This document shows, piece after piece, positions 1 through 8,047 of a stretch of 64,000 bases of DNA. The position numbers and the translations under genes were made by a program. The DNA is taken from assembly GCA_937915545.1 (NCBI GenBank), contig CALGIJ010000011.1:203596-267595 (forward strand), in the 5' to 3' direction. This DNA comes from an uncultured Desulfobacterales bacterium (GTDB lineage: Bacteria; Desulfobacterota; Desulfobulbia; Desulfobulbales; Desulfocapsaceae). Positions within the stretch are counted from its first letter, which is position 1, and each line of letters starts with the position of its first letter. The notes beneath the pieces are model-generated. The model searched no databases. It was not told the DNA's origin and saw nothing but the letters and a program-made list of their open reading frames with translations.

Positions 1-1
1 T

Positions 2-3000
2 TCACTCGGCGGGGTGGTCCATCAATTGCGCCGTGATGGTTTCGAATTGCAGACCACGCGAAGCCTTTACCAGGATCACATCATCTTTTCCAAGACTTTT
101 TACTGCCACAAGTTCTTTTACCCACGATGCCGCGTCTTCCTTACCGGCGAAGGCGCGCACGCGCTCCCTGGGAAGTCCGCCGGACAAGGCACCACGACAC
201 ACCTCCTCGCGGAACTCACCGACTACGGCGAGATAGTCGATGCTCAGTTCGCCGGCCAGGCGGCCGATCTCGAAATGGGCGGCGGGGGCCGCTGCGCCCA
301 GTTCGCGCATGTCGCCGACGATGGCCAGGGCCAGCCCCCTGGCCAGTTGCCGGACGGTGCGCAGGCCGGCAGCCATCGACGCCGGATTGGCATTGTAGCT
401 GTCGTTGAGGATGGTCACGCCCAGGGGGCTGGCGAGCATTTCCATGCGTTTTGCCGGTGGGCGATAATCGCCGAGGCCGCTGGCGATCTCGGCCAGGCCC
501 GCCCCGGCGGCGGCGGCGATGGCGGCGGCGGCCAGGGCGTTGGCGACATTGTGCTCGCCGGCGGTGAAGAGATGCACCGGCACCCTCTCACCACGATAAT
601 GCAGAGTGAAGGTGATCGCCCCGCCGCTGGCGAAGAAAAGCTCAGAGGCATAAAAATCGGGAACCTCAGTATGTGGTTCCGGACTGATGGCAAAGGTCAG
701 CCGCTTCTGCCGGTACTTGCCGGCAAGCAGGGCCACCCTGGAGTCGTCGAGATTGATGATCAGCGTCGCCTCGCTGCCGGCACCCGCGAACAGTTCCTCC
801 TTGGCGCGGGCCACACCCTCGATGGATCCCAGCCCTTCGAGATGGGCTCCGTGGATATTGGTGATGCAGCAGACATCGGGGGCGGCTATTTCCGCCAACC
901 GGCTGAGCTCGCCGGGCCGGTTCATGCCCATCTCCAGCACCGCTGCCTGGTGCTGAGCGGCAAGGGGCAGCAGCGACAGCGGCAGACCGACGAGGTTGTT
1001 GAAGTTGCCCTGCGTCTTGAGGACGCAGTCTTCGGGGTAGTTCGGACCGGGCGGCCAACGCCTGGCGAGGATGGCGGCGACCATCTCTTTGACCGTGGTC
1101 TTGCCGCAGCTGCCGGTGATGGCGATGACCGTCGGCGCGCTGATGGCCGCCAGGCGCCGACGGCGAAAGGCCGCCAGGTCGCCCAGAGCGCGCTCGGTGT
1201 CGGCGACGATTACCGCCGAGGCGTCTTTGAGGTCAAGGCCATGCGGAAGGCGCTCCGCCACCAGGCAGGCGGCCCCGCGGGCCAGTGCCTGGGGGAGGAA
1301 TTCGTGGGCATCGTGGCGTTCCCCCTTGAGGGCGACGAAGATGCCGCCGGGATTGTCGGGGCGACTGTCGGTAAGCACCCGGGTCAGCAGCCGGCGTCCC
1401 TCGGAACCGCTGTGCAGGTCGCCGCCGGATGCCAGGGCGACGAGTTCGTCGGTCCACGAGAGCAGGGCGTTTTTCGCCTCGAGGCAGTCATCGAAGAAGC
1501 GTTTGCCCTGCAGGGTCAGCTGGTAGGCCTCATGACCCTTGCCGGCGATGACGACGATATCTTCTTTCCCCGCAGCGCGCACCGTCGCGGCGATGGCTTT
1601 ATGGCGGTCCCTCTCCACGACATAGCCTCGCGTCCCCTGCCCTCGCTGACGCAGCCAGGACAGGGGCTGCGGCCTGCCACCCCCTGGGTCGACGCCGGAG
1701 ATGATGCGGGCGACGATCTTGTCCGGGTCCTCGGTGCGCGGGTTGTCGTCGGTGACCACCACGACGTCGGCGAGAGAGGCGGCGATGCCGCCCATCAACG
1801 GGCGCTTGCCGTCGTCGCGGTCGCCGCCGCAGCCGAAGACGCAGTACAATTCACGGTGCGGCAGGGCTTTGACGGTGCTCAAGACCTTCTCCAGGGCGTC
1901 GGGGGTATGGGCGTAATCGACGAGCACCACCGGCCCGCCGGCCGGCCAGGCGGCCCCCGCCGTAACCCGCTGCAGACGGCCCGGAGCCCCGCCGGCGGTG
2001 GCCAGGGCGGCGGCGATGTCATCCTCGCCTATCCCCAGGGCCATGGCCAGGCCATAGGTGACGAGGAGGTTATCGATATTGTAGCGACCGACCAGGGGGC
2101 TGACCAGGGTTCTCGTGCCGCTGGCCGTAGCCAATTGCAGGGTGGAACGTTCGAGTTCGGCTGCATGGGAGAGCAGCCGCACCGCCGCTCCCTCTCCCTC
2201 GCCCCAGGAAACTACCTCCTGGCCAGCCTCCCGGCAGAGTCGGTGCAACGTCATCAGCCAGGACGGAGCCTGGGCTGCAAGCACCGGCAGCACCGCCACG
2301 CCATCCGGCCGCAGGTAGGTGGCAAAGAGCTTGGCCTTGGCCTGGAAGTAGCTGTCCATGTCGCGGTGATAGTCGAGATGGTCGCGGGTCAGGTTGGTGA
2401 AGGCGCAGGCGGAAAAGTCCAGCCCGCCGACGCGGTCTTGCTCCAGGGCATGCGATGACACCTCCATGACCACCACCGTCACCCCGGCATCGGCCATGGT
2501 GCGCAGCACCTGCTGCAGGGTGAAGCACTCGGGGGTGGTGAAGCGGGTGTCGAGCACTCGGCAGGTGCCATCGCCAAGGGTATAGCGGTTGTTGACGGTG
2601 CCAATCACTCCGACACTCCTCCCGGCGGCGAGCAGCACCAGCTCGAGGAGGTAGGTCACGGTAGTCTTTCCGTTGGTGCCGGTAACCCCGACCAGGGTCA
2701 GGCTCTCGGCCGGGCGGCGAAAGTAGTTGGCGGAGATGAGGGCGTGGGCGGCGAGGCTGTCATCGACTTCGACCACCACCGCGTCAAGACGCGCCAGGCG
2801 CTCGGCCGAGCACCGCCCCGCCTGACAGACCACCGCCGTGCACCCGGCGGCCACCGCCTTCTCAAGATAGTCATGGCCGTCGTTGGTCGTACCCGTCCTG
2901 GCGACGAAGAGCGCCCCCGGGGCCGGCAGACGTGAGTCGGTGACCACCGTGGCGATGGGCAGTTCCAGAGGCCGATCATGCTCGGCGCCATGGACGAGCC

Positions 3001-3058
3001 GGTGGGACAGCCCCATGAGCAGGGCAGCCAGCGAGGGGTGGGGGCTAACGGATACCAT
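2..3058 (-). CDS. murE/murF: MurE-MurF fusion: UDP-MurNAc-tripeptide ligase / D-Ala-D-Ala-adding ligase
   Basis: One 1018-residue reading frame joins two consecutive cytoplasmic peptidoglycan-precursor ligases. The N-terminal half is MurE: Mur-ligase P-loop GVTGTNGKTT near residue 125 and the DNPR motif near 440 that in the family marks meso-diaminopimelate as the added amino acid. The C-terminal half is MurF, which adds D-Ala-D-Ala: second P-loop ITGSCGKTT near 650, LEMGMN, and NDSYNANPASM. Both halves look intact, so a bifunctional enzyme is expected. The ATG at 3058 is chosen because GGAG sits seven bases upstream; an in-frame TTG at 3097 has no such site. The gene lies 48 bp after the ftsI-like gene, last in the visible dcw cluster. 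Fusions of this pair are known from a few lineages, as I recall including Desulfobulbaceae (not verified). The stop lies at the window edge, so the gene is complete. Confidence 0.95.
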   Translation of the reverse strand: MVSVSPHPSLAALLMGLSHRLVHGAEHDRPLELPIATVVTDSRLPAPGALFVARTGTTNDGHDYLEKAVAAGCTAVVCQAGRCSAERLARLDAVVVEVDDSLAAHALISANYFRRPAESLTLVGVTGTNGKTTVTYLLELVLLAAGRSVGVIGTVNNRYTLGDGTCRVLDTRFTTPECFTLQQVLRTMADAGVTVVVMEVSSHALEQDRVGGLDFSACAFTNLTRDHLDYHRDMDSYFQAKAKLFATYLRPDGVAVLPVLAAQAPSWLMTLHRLCREAGQEVVSWGEGEGAAVRLLSHAAELERSTLQLATASGTRTLVSPLVGRYNIDNLLVTYGLAMALGIGEDDIAAALATAGGAPGRLQRVTAGAAWPAGGPVVLVDYAHTPDALEKVLSTVKALPHRELYCVFGCGGDRDDGKRPLMGGIAASLADVVVVTDDNPRTEDPDKIVARIISGVDPGGGRPQPLSWLRQRGQGTRGYVVERDRHKAIAATVRAAGKEDIVVIAGKGHEAYQLTLQGKRFFDDCLEAKNALLSWTDELVALASGGDLHSGSEGRRLLTRVLTDSRPDNPGGIFVALKGERHDAHEFLPQALARGAACLVAERLPHGLDLKDASAVIVADTERALGDLAAFRRRRLAAISAPTVIAITGSCGKTTVKEMVAAILARRWPPGPNYPEDCVLKTQGNFNNLVGLPLSLLPLAAQHQAAVLEMGMNRPGELSRLAEIAAPDVCCITNIHGAHLEGLGSIEGVARAKEELFAGAGSEATLIINLDDSRVALLAGKYRQKRLTFAISPEPHTEVPDFYASELFFASGGAITFTLHYRGERVPVHLFTAGEHNVANALAAAAIAAAAGAGLAEIASGLGDYRPPAKRMEMLASPLGVTILNDSYNANPASMAAGLRTVRQLARGLALAIVGDMRELGAAAPAAHFEIGRLAGELSIDYLAVVGEFREEVCRGALSGGLPRERVRAFAGKEDAASWVKELVAVKSLGKDDVILVKASRGLQFETITAQLMDHPAE

Positions 3059-3106
3059 GTCGAATCTCCGATTTACCTTTGGCGTTTTGCTGTACAATCC
3101 TGGCCA

Positions 3107-5002
3107 TCACCTGCCCGAAGCGGCTTTCCTGGCGAGAACCTCTGGAGTGACCATCTCGGGCTTTTCGAGAATCAGTACGACCTCACCAACCCCACTCAGC
3201 GAAGCGCCGGGGGAAGGTTTCTGGCTTACGATGCGGCCGGTGCCGCTGATGACGATCTTTGCCTGAACACCCTGCAGGAGCCGCAGGCCCTTGCGCAGAC
3301 TTTGTCCACGGAGGTCGGGCATGGCCGTCACCAGCGGCAGCGCAACCCTCTCCCCTGCGGATCGATGCGCCACCTGATCCTTCTCCTTTTCATCCTGGTA
3401 GTTGACGTCCGCGCCAGCCTCGGCCTCAACGACGTCGGCCACCGTCTTGGCCACCTGCTGAAGAATGGAGATGCGCTCGACACGATCCTCGACCAACTGC
3501 TCGGCAATGAGCGGCGCGACGCCGTTCTTTGACGCCACCCCGCGGGGCTTGCCCTCGACAAGCAGCAGCAGGACAAGATCGCTGCCACCGGCGGGAATGG
3601 TCACCAACAGCAGTTCCTGGAGGAGCAGCTGCGACTTGCCGGCCATACCGCGGCCCACCACCAGTTGGTCATGAAAAAAGTAGGATCGTGCCGGCCCGGG
3701 CCTGGCCCTGCTGCGAAAGAGCTCGACGGCATCCTCCACCGCGAAGCCGCCGCCAGCCACGGTATCGCCGCCGCCAGCACGACCCTGGGGCCCCTGTTCC
3801 ATGGGCAGGTTCTCGGACGCTCCCACCCGGCCACGCACAACATGGGGCCACGCAACCGCCCCTTCCTCGTGCAGGCCGGCGATGGCGGCGACAATGTTGA
3901 GCGGTGAGGCAGTCTCCGGCACCATGGCCAGGGACGGGTCCTGGGGTGCCACGGCGCTATTCAGCGCCCCCTGAGGCTCTCCGGGCAGAAAACCGGCATG
4001 GAAATCGGTGAAAGGCCGCTCATTCAAACGCAGTCGATCCCAGAGCCGTACCTGGTTGCCCAACCCCCCTGCCACGGCGCGCACACTCCACGGCAGCCGC
4101 CGCTCCTCGCCGCCGCCACTGGCGAGCAAGGCCACATCACGAAGAAGAAAGCGCAGTCCCTGGGACAAGGGGACGGCGGCGACGAGACGATTGGCGAGAA
4201 CCTCTTTAGAATACTTGGCAAACTCGTTGGGATCGAAACCGGGGACCTGGGAGGCGGCGATGATTTCCCCGCTCTTTGCCTCTGAGATACAGGCGAGGGC
4301 GTTGATCACCCGCTCGTTGCGCGTAACCTCGGCAAGAATGGTATCAAGGATCTCCTGCACCTTGAGATCGAGGGTGAGCACCAGATCGTGGGAGGAGGTG
4401 CGCCCATCGCCATCGTCCTGCGCTTTTCCTCCACCGGCCATAACCTTGTCGTAATAGTGCTCGACCCCGGCCAGGCCGATGCCGTTTTCGGCATAGCCAA
4501 TGATGTGCGCCGCCTGGGAACCGTTGGGGTAAAAGCGCTTTTCCTCCCGCTGCATGGTGATGCCGGCGAGCCGTCTGCTCTTGATGGCGATCTCCTGCTC
4601 GAGGCTGATATCACCGGCGATCCACACCCGCGTGCGATCGGCTTCCATGCTGCGCTGCAGGCTCTGCTGCAGTTCTTTCTCGTCCAGGGAGAGGATTTCC
4701 CCCAGCACTTTGACCGTCCCCGGGATTGACTCCAATTCCCGTAGCCTGGCATAGACCGAGACACGGTCGAGGGTCACCGCCAGCTGCTTGAGATTCCTGT
4801 CGAAGAGAGTGCCACGGGGAACGGAGAACTCCGCCACCAGGGAGGTGAGCGAAGCGGCTTTGTCGCGAATGGCGGAGATAAAGCCGAATTTTTCCTGCAT
4901 AAACCAGACAGCCCCCGCCGCCAGCAACAGGGGTATGACATACAGCCATGTGCGCCTCGCCCTGCGGGTAGTGCCAAGTCTTGGGCGAGACTGTCTGGTC
5001 AT
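3107..5002 (-). CDS. FtsI/PBP-like protein with degenerate transpeptidase motifs and a C-terminal PASTA-like domain
   Basis: By position and architecture this is FtsI (septal class B penicillin-binding protein). It has a short cytoplasmic tail, a TM helix at about 19-35, a dimerization domain starting at SVPRGTLFDRN (about 60-70), a transpeptidase-like domain (about 205-505) and a PASTA-like repeat (about 559-613). The three catalytic motifs are not intact. The SxxK site, normally in EPGSTFK, reads VPLSQGLR (277-284), with no Lys in register. No SxN is visible near 312. The KTG site reads KSQ (456-458) inside an otherwise recognisable GMAGKSQ...VEGKP strand. The frame is open and the flanking fold motifs are kept, so this looks like evolved loss rather than a frameshift. 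The ATG at 5002 has GAGG six bases upstream. It probably acts as a structural divisome protein. Loss of activity is an inference from motifs. Confidence 0.85.
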   Translation of the reverse strand: MTRQSRPRLGTTRRARRTWLYVIPLLLAAGAVWFMQEKFGFISAIRDKAASLTSLVAEFSVPRGTLFDRNLKQLAVTLDRVSVYARLRELESIPGTVKVLGEILSLDEKELQQSLQRSMEADRTRVWIAGDISLEQEIAIKSRRLAGITMQREEKRFYPNGSQAAHIIGYAENGIGLAGVEHYYDKVMAGGGKAQDDGDGRTSSHDLVLTLDLKVQEILDTILAEVTRNERVINALACISEAKSGEIIAASQVPGFDPNEFAKYSKEVLANRLVAAVPLSQGLRFLLRDVALLASGGGEERRLPWSVRAVAGGLGNQVRLWDRLRLNERPFTDFHAGFLPGEPQGALNSAVAPQDPSLAMVPETASPLNIVAAIAGLHEEGAVAWPHVVRGRVGASENLPMEQGPQGRAGGGDTVAGGGFAVEDAVELFRSRARPGPARSYFFHDQLVVGRGMAGKSQLLLQELLLVTIPAGGSDLVLLLLVEGKPRGVASKNGVAPLIAEQLVEDRVERISILQQVAKTVADVVEAEAGADVNYQDEKEKDQVAHRSAGERVALPLVTAMPDLRGQSLRKGLRLLQGVQAKIVISGTGRIVSQKPSPGASLSGVGEVVLILEKPEMVTPEVLARKAASGR

Positions 5003-5036
5003 GGGATCCTCGGAAAGCCTTGCCGCTCTCCTCCCC

Positions 5037-5405
5037 CTAGTTGATGCGCTCGATCTGGCCGGGAGCGGCAGCGTAGAGCGACAGTTTGTCGGCGGCAACG
5101 CGGCTGACCCGTTCCGGGGCATAGAGGCCGGCACGCTGCGCGAGAAGCTGGATGTTGTCGTCGATAAGCTGCTGCTGATGCACTTCTCCGGCTTCCATGG
5201 CGCGCTCCAGGTCGGCCTTGACGGCGCCGAGGGCCAGCATCAGCGTTAACGCCAGCGGCAGGGCGAACAACACCACCTTGCCCAGGGCACGCCACAGCTC
5301 GAGCCCCCCCGGCAGTCCGGCGGCTGGGGACGACCCAGCCTGCCCCATCGCGTACAGTGTGGCATTGGAAAACGAGGAAACCTGCGACATAGTGCGAAAT
5401 TTCAT
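5037..5405 (-). CDS. ftsL: FtsL-like cell-division protein
   Basis: A 122-residue bitopic protein with a short N-terminal cytoplasmic part, one hydrophobic segment at about residues 42-60 (KVVLFALPLALTLMLALGAV) and a C-terminal periplasmic region of about 60 residues with coiled-coil character. It sits between rsmH and the ftsI-like gene, exactly where ftsL lies in dcw clusters. FtsL proteins diverge strongly, so the call rests on topology, size and synteny rather than motifs. FtsL bridges FtsB and the FtsWI synthase complex, and the neighbouring FtsI homologue here seems inactive. The Met at 5405 is the first candidate; a second in-frame Met lies five codons later. Confidence 0.8.
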   Translation of the reverse strand: MKFRTMSQVSSFSNATLYAMGQAGSSPAAGLPGGLELWRALGKVVLFALPLALTLMLALGAVKADLERAMEAGEVHQQQLIDDNIQLLAQRAGLYAPERVSRVAADKLSLYAAAPGQIERIN

Positions 5406-5427
5406 AACTTCTCCCCCCCTGCATCCC

Positions 5428-6333
5428 TCAGTTCCGCCGCTCCGCCACCCGCAGCCTGGCGCTGCGCGCGCGCGGGTTGGCCGCCGTCTCCTCCGCCGAA
5501 GCGAGAACCGGCTTCCTGGTCACCACCGCCAACCCTTCGTTGGCGAGAAACTTCCTTTTGACAATACGATCCTCCAGCGAGTGGAAGGAGATCACCGCCA
5601 CCCTCGCCCCCTCCGCCAGCAGGGGCACGGCATCGTCGATAGCCGTGGCGAGATTCTCCAGTTCTCCGTTGACGGCAATGCGCAGAGCCTGAAAGACCTT
5701 GGTGGCGACATGGATGTTTTTGGGGTGGAACCGTCTCGGTACCGCCCCGGCCACCAGTGCCACCAGCTGCGCGGTGGTGACGATATCTTCCTTCTGCCGC
5801 CTGGCGGCAATCGCCGCGGCGATGGGCCGTGCCTGGCGCTCCTCGCCATAATAGTAAAAAATATCGGCAAGTTCGCTTTCGCTCGCCGTAGCCAGGATGG
5901 CCCGCGCCGTCAAGGGGCGGCGGTTGTCCATGCGCATGTCGAGGGGCTCGTCGCGCTGAAAACTGAAGCCGCGCTGGCTCGCCTGATCGAGCTGCATCGA
6001 GGAAACGCCAACGTCGAGCAGCAGCCCATCGATGCGGGAGATACCCAGCTCGGTCAACCCTTCCCTCAACTCGGCGAAGTTGCGCCGCACAACAACCAGT
6101 CGCTCACCGAATTTTTGCAGACGCTCACCGCTGCGCCGCAAGGCCTCTTCATCCCACTCGAAGGCCACCACTCTGCCATCCGGCGCCGATCGTTCGAGGA
6201 TGGCCTCGGTATGCCCGCCCAGCCCCAAAGTGCCGTCGACATAGAGGCGACCGGAGACCGGCGCCAGTGCCTCAATGCATTCCTTGAGCAGAACCGAACG
6301 ATGCAATGGCGCCGAAAGCTCGCCAGCACTCAC
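5428..6333 (-). CDS. rsmH: 16S rRNA (cytosine1402-N4)-methyltransferase RsmH (MraW)
   Basis: 301 residues, typical of the family. Near the N-terminus is the signature HRSVLLKECIEAL, then the SAM-binding segment YVDGTLGLGGHT (about 31-42) and FEWDEEAL. The middle holds LLLDVGVSSMQLDQASQRGF and LDMRMD. The C-terminal part has FHSLEDRIVKR and ends with NPRARSARLRVAERR. The enzyme methylates C1402 in the decoding centre of 16S rRNA together with RsmI. The start overlaps the mraZ stop by four bases, implying translational coupling. Confidence 0.97.
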   Translation of the reverse strand: MSAGELSAPLHRSVLLKECIEALAPVSGRLYVDGTLGLGGHTEAILERSAPDGRVVAFEWDEEALRRSGERLQKFGERLVVVRRNFAELREGLTELGISRIDGLLLDVGVSSMQLDQASQRGFSFQRDEPLDMRMDNRRPLTARAILATASESELADIFYYYGEERQARPIAAAIAARRQKEDIVTTAQLVALVAGAVPRRFHPKNIHVATKVFQALRIAVNGELENLATAIDDAVPLLAEGARVAVISFHSLEDRIVKRKFLANEGLAVVTRKPVLASAEETAANPRARSARLRVAERRN

Positions 6334-6788
6334 GAGATAATCCCCATCTTGGAGAGACTGGCGATATGCGAGCCGAAGTTCTCCCGCGTCGCGGCGGCTT
6401 CGGCCAGCCAGGCCTCGCGGTCCCAGATCTCAACCCAATCGAGCATGCCGGTGACGGTGATGTCCTTGCCCATCTGCAAATCGCCGCGCAGGTCGGGGGG
6501 GAGAAGGATGCGCCCTTGTTTGTCGATGGGGCACTCCACCGCGCCGCCGACCACCATGCGAATGAAACCGGAGATGCCGTTCTCGCCGCCCTGGGTGAGC
6601 AGCCTGGTCTCGAGGGATTCCCACTCCGGCAGGGGATAGGCACGCAGGTGGTTGACCCAGGGGGCGACAATGACAACCTCTTCCGAGTCTTTCAGGCGCA
6701 GCACCTCGCGGAAGCGGCTGGGGAAGTTGAGCCTCCCCTTGGCATCCAGGCTGTGCTCCGATTTTCCTCGAAAACGGCTGGTCAGCAT
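6330..6788 (-). CDS. mraZ: MraZ, dcw-cluster transcriptional regulator
   Basis: 152 residues with two MraZ/AbrB-like DNA-binding repeats: RGKSEHSLDAKGRLNFPSRF near the N-terminus and CPIDKQGRILLPPDLR near residue 85. MraZ forms an oligomeric ring that binds TGGG-type repeats just upstream of its own gene and tunes the dcw cluster. TGG-containing direct repeats with about 10-bp period lie 30-70 bp upstream of this ATG (6820-6860), consistent with autoregulation. It is the first gene of the cluster and overlaps rsmH by four bases. Confidence 0.96.
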   Translation of the reverse strand: MLTSRFRGKSEHSLDAKGRLNFPSRFREVLRLKDSEEVVIVAPWVNHLRAYPLPEWESLETRLLTQGGENGISGFIRMVVGGAVECPIDKQGRILLPPDLRGDLQMGKDITVTGMLDWVEIWDREAWLAEAAATRENFGSHIASLSKMGIIS

Positions 6789-6819
6789 GCGGATCTTCGG
6801 CGAGACACCTCGCCGCCCC

Positions 6820-6860
6820 TTTGCGCCACGTTTAACCCACTTTCCACCACCATCACCCCC
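6820..6860 (-). promoter_or_regulatory. Candidate MraZ operator (TGG direct repeats)
   Basis: On the minus strand this stretch carries TGGTGGAAAG, TGGGTTAAAC, GTGGCGCAAA and GGGG in roughly 10-bp phasing, just downstream of the -10 element. Known MraZ operators are TGGGN repeats separated by five bases. The match in period and place is good, but the individual repeats are imperfect. Confidence 0.6.
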
Positions 6861-6861
6861 T

Positions 6862-6888
6862 TTTATAGTACCTCCAGGAGACTGTCAA
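6862..6888 (-). promoter_or_regulatory. Sigma-70-type promoter of the mraZ/dcw cluster
   Basis: Reading the minus strand, a perfect -35 TTGACA (6883-6888) is followed after 15 bp by TATAAA (6862-6867), or after 17 bp by the weaker TAAAAG. It lies about 75-100 bp upstream of the mraZ start and directly precedes the MraZ-box region. Confidence 0.75.
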
Positions 6889-6979
6889 GAGAAAAAAGGG
6901 CCCTCAGTTCAAGCCCATAGATACTGTCAATACTCGACAAAACACCTATATATGGCACCGAATACATGCACGGACACCA

Positions 6980-7014
6980 TATGATGTAGAGCGAACGTCG
7001 AACATGCGTTCGAC
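6980..7014 (+). promoter_or_regulatory. -10-like TATGAT followed by an 18-bp palindrome resembling a CGAAC-N4-GTTCG SOS box
   Basis: The sequence GTCGAACATGCGTTCGAC (6997-7014) is a palindrome with 7-bp arms and an ATGC centre. Its core matches the LexA consensus CGAACRNRYGTTYG known from Firmicutes and Actinobacteria. A good -10 hexamer TATGAT (6980-6985) precedes it, which would put the operator at about +5 to +23 of a rightward transcript; no convincing -35 is seen. Downstream is a 49-codon ORF with a purine-rich RBS. It could instead serve another palindrome-binding repressor. The rest of the mraZ-panB gap (6889-7197) holds this small ORF and the panB terminator. Confidence 0.5.
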
Positions 7015-7026
7015 AGAGAGAGAACC

Positions 7027-7176
7027 ATGATATCTGCCTCCGTCCGGCAGAGAAACGGCGTCATGGCCATTCAACACAGGCTTTGGAGAGCTATCTGGGG
7101 GAAGGGAAACGCAGTGGGGAAAGGTGGGGAAAAAAAGAAGGGGGGAAGCGTCGGCTACGCTTCCCCCCAGGACTAA
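7027..7176 (+). CDS. Possible small cationic peptide behind a LexA-like operator
   Basis: A 49-codon frame starting with ATG after GAGAGAGAACC, which can serve as a ribosome-binding site. The product would be basic, with a Trp-containing N-terminal part (RLWRAIW near residues 18-24) and a Lys/Gly-rich C-terminal part. Its 3' end runs through the panB terminator hairpin, so the last 12 codons are also constrained by that structure. No family is recognised. The only support is the palindrome and -10-like hexamer just upstream, an arrangement like that of SOS-controlled small peptides. It may be non-coding. Confidence 0.25.
   Translation: MISASVRQRNGVMAIQHRLWRAIWGKGNAVGKGGEKKKGGSVGYASPQD
7130..7167 (-). 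terminator. Rho-independent terminator of the panB transcript
   Basis: On the minus strand a perfect 11-bp stem GGGGGAAGCGT/ACGCTTCCCCC (arms 7141-7151 and 7157-7167) with a five-base loop is followed by a T-rich tract (7130-7139). It lies 30 bp after the panB stop. Confidence 0.9.
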
Positions 7177-7197
7177 GCAGCTTTTGGACGACCCGCG

Positions 7198-8031
7198 TTA
7201 CGACGACAGCAGCTTGCGATAGTCGCCCTGGCCGACGAAGCCATACTCCGCCGCGGGGAACTGGCCCGAGCGCACCTCTTCGGCATAGCACCCGACCCCT
7301 TGCTTGATCGACGGAGCCAGATCGCAGAACTTCTTGACGAACTTGGGGATGAACTTCTCGAACATGCCGAGCATGTCGTGGAGGACCAGCACCTGGCCGT
7401 CGCACTGCGCCCCGGCGCCGATACCGATGGTGGGAATGGCGATACTCTCGCTGATCACCTCGGCGAGCCCTGCCGGGATGCACTCCAGCACCACGCTGAA
7501 GGCACCTGCCTCGGCAAGCCCCTGGGCCTCGGCGAGCAGCCGCCGGGCGTCTTCGAGGCCCTTGCCCTGCAGCTTATACCCGCCCAGCTGGCCGGCGGTC
7601 TGCGGGGTAAGACCGATATGGGCCATCACCGGCACGCCGGCATCGACGAGGCGGCGCACCACCGGGCAGACGCCAAGGCCGCCTTCCAGCTTGACCGCGT
7701 CGCAACCGGCCTCCTTCATCAACCTGATGGCGTTGTTCAGCGCATCGACTTCGCTTGCCTGATAGGAGCCAAAAGGCATGTCGACGACGACGAAGGAGTC
7801 TGGGGCCCCGCGCCGCACCGCCTTGCCGTGGTGCAGCATCTCCTCCATGGTCACCGGCACGGTGGAATCATAGCCGAGCATGACCATGCCCAGGGAATCA
7901 CCGACGAGCAGCATGTCCACTTCGCCGCAGGACTGCAGCAGCCGCGCCATGGAGGCATCGTAGGCGGTGAGCATGACGATTTTCTTCCCTTCGGCCTTCA
8001 TCGTCTTGAAATCGGCAATGGTCTTTCCCAT
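7198..8031 (-). CDS. panB: 3-methyl-2-oxobutanoate hydroxymethyltransferase PanB
   Basis: 277 residues. The enzyme transfers a hydroxymethyl group from 5,10-methylene-THF to 2-oxoisovalerate to give ketopantoate, the first committed step to pantothenate and CoA. Visible signatures are MLTAYDASMARLL near the N-terminus, VGDSLGMVMLGYD near residue 45 (Mg/substrate site), DMPFGSYQ, KLEGG, MAHIGLTPQ near 135 and IGIGAGAQCDGQVLV near 205. The ATG at 8031 is preceded by AGGAG eight bases upstream; a longer frame exists upstream but is the antisense shadow of ruvB. It is the last gene of the ruv run, without panC or panD nearby, and ends at a strong terminator. Confidence 0.97.
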   Translation of the reverse strand: MGKTIADFKTMKAEGKKIVMLTAYDASMARLLQSCGEVDMLLVGDSLGMVMLGYDSTVPVTMEEMLHHGKAVRRGAPDSFVVVDMPFGSYQASEVDALNNAIRLMKEAGCDAVKLEGGLGVCPVVRRLVDAGVPVMAHIGLTPQTAGQLGGYKLQGKGLEDARRLLAEAQGLAEAGAFSVVLECIPAGLAEVISESIAIPTIGIGAGAQCDGQVLVLHDMLGMFEKFIPKFVKKFCDLAPSIKQGVGCYAEEVRSGQFPAAEYGFVGQGDYRKLLSS

Positions 8032-8047
8032 GTGCGCATCTCCTTTA

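Noticed and set aside
14..2458. An 814-codon plus-strand open frame opposite murE/murF
   Set aside because: Antisense shadow caused by high GC at third positions; the minus strand carries the clear Mur-ligase motifs.
3107..5002. Frameshift as explanation of the missing FtsI motifs
   Set aside because: Sequence on both sides of each motif stays FtsI-like in the same frame, so a frameshift or short indel does not explain it.
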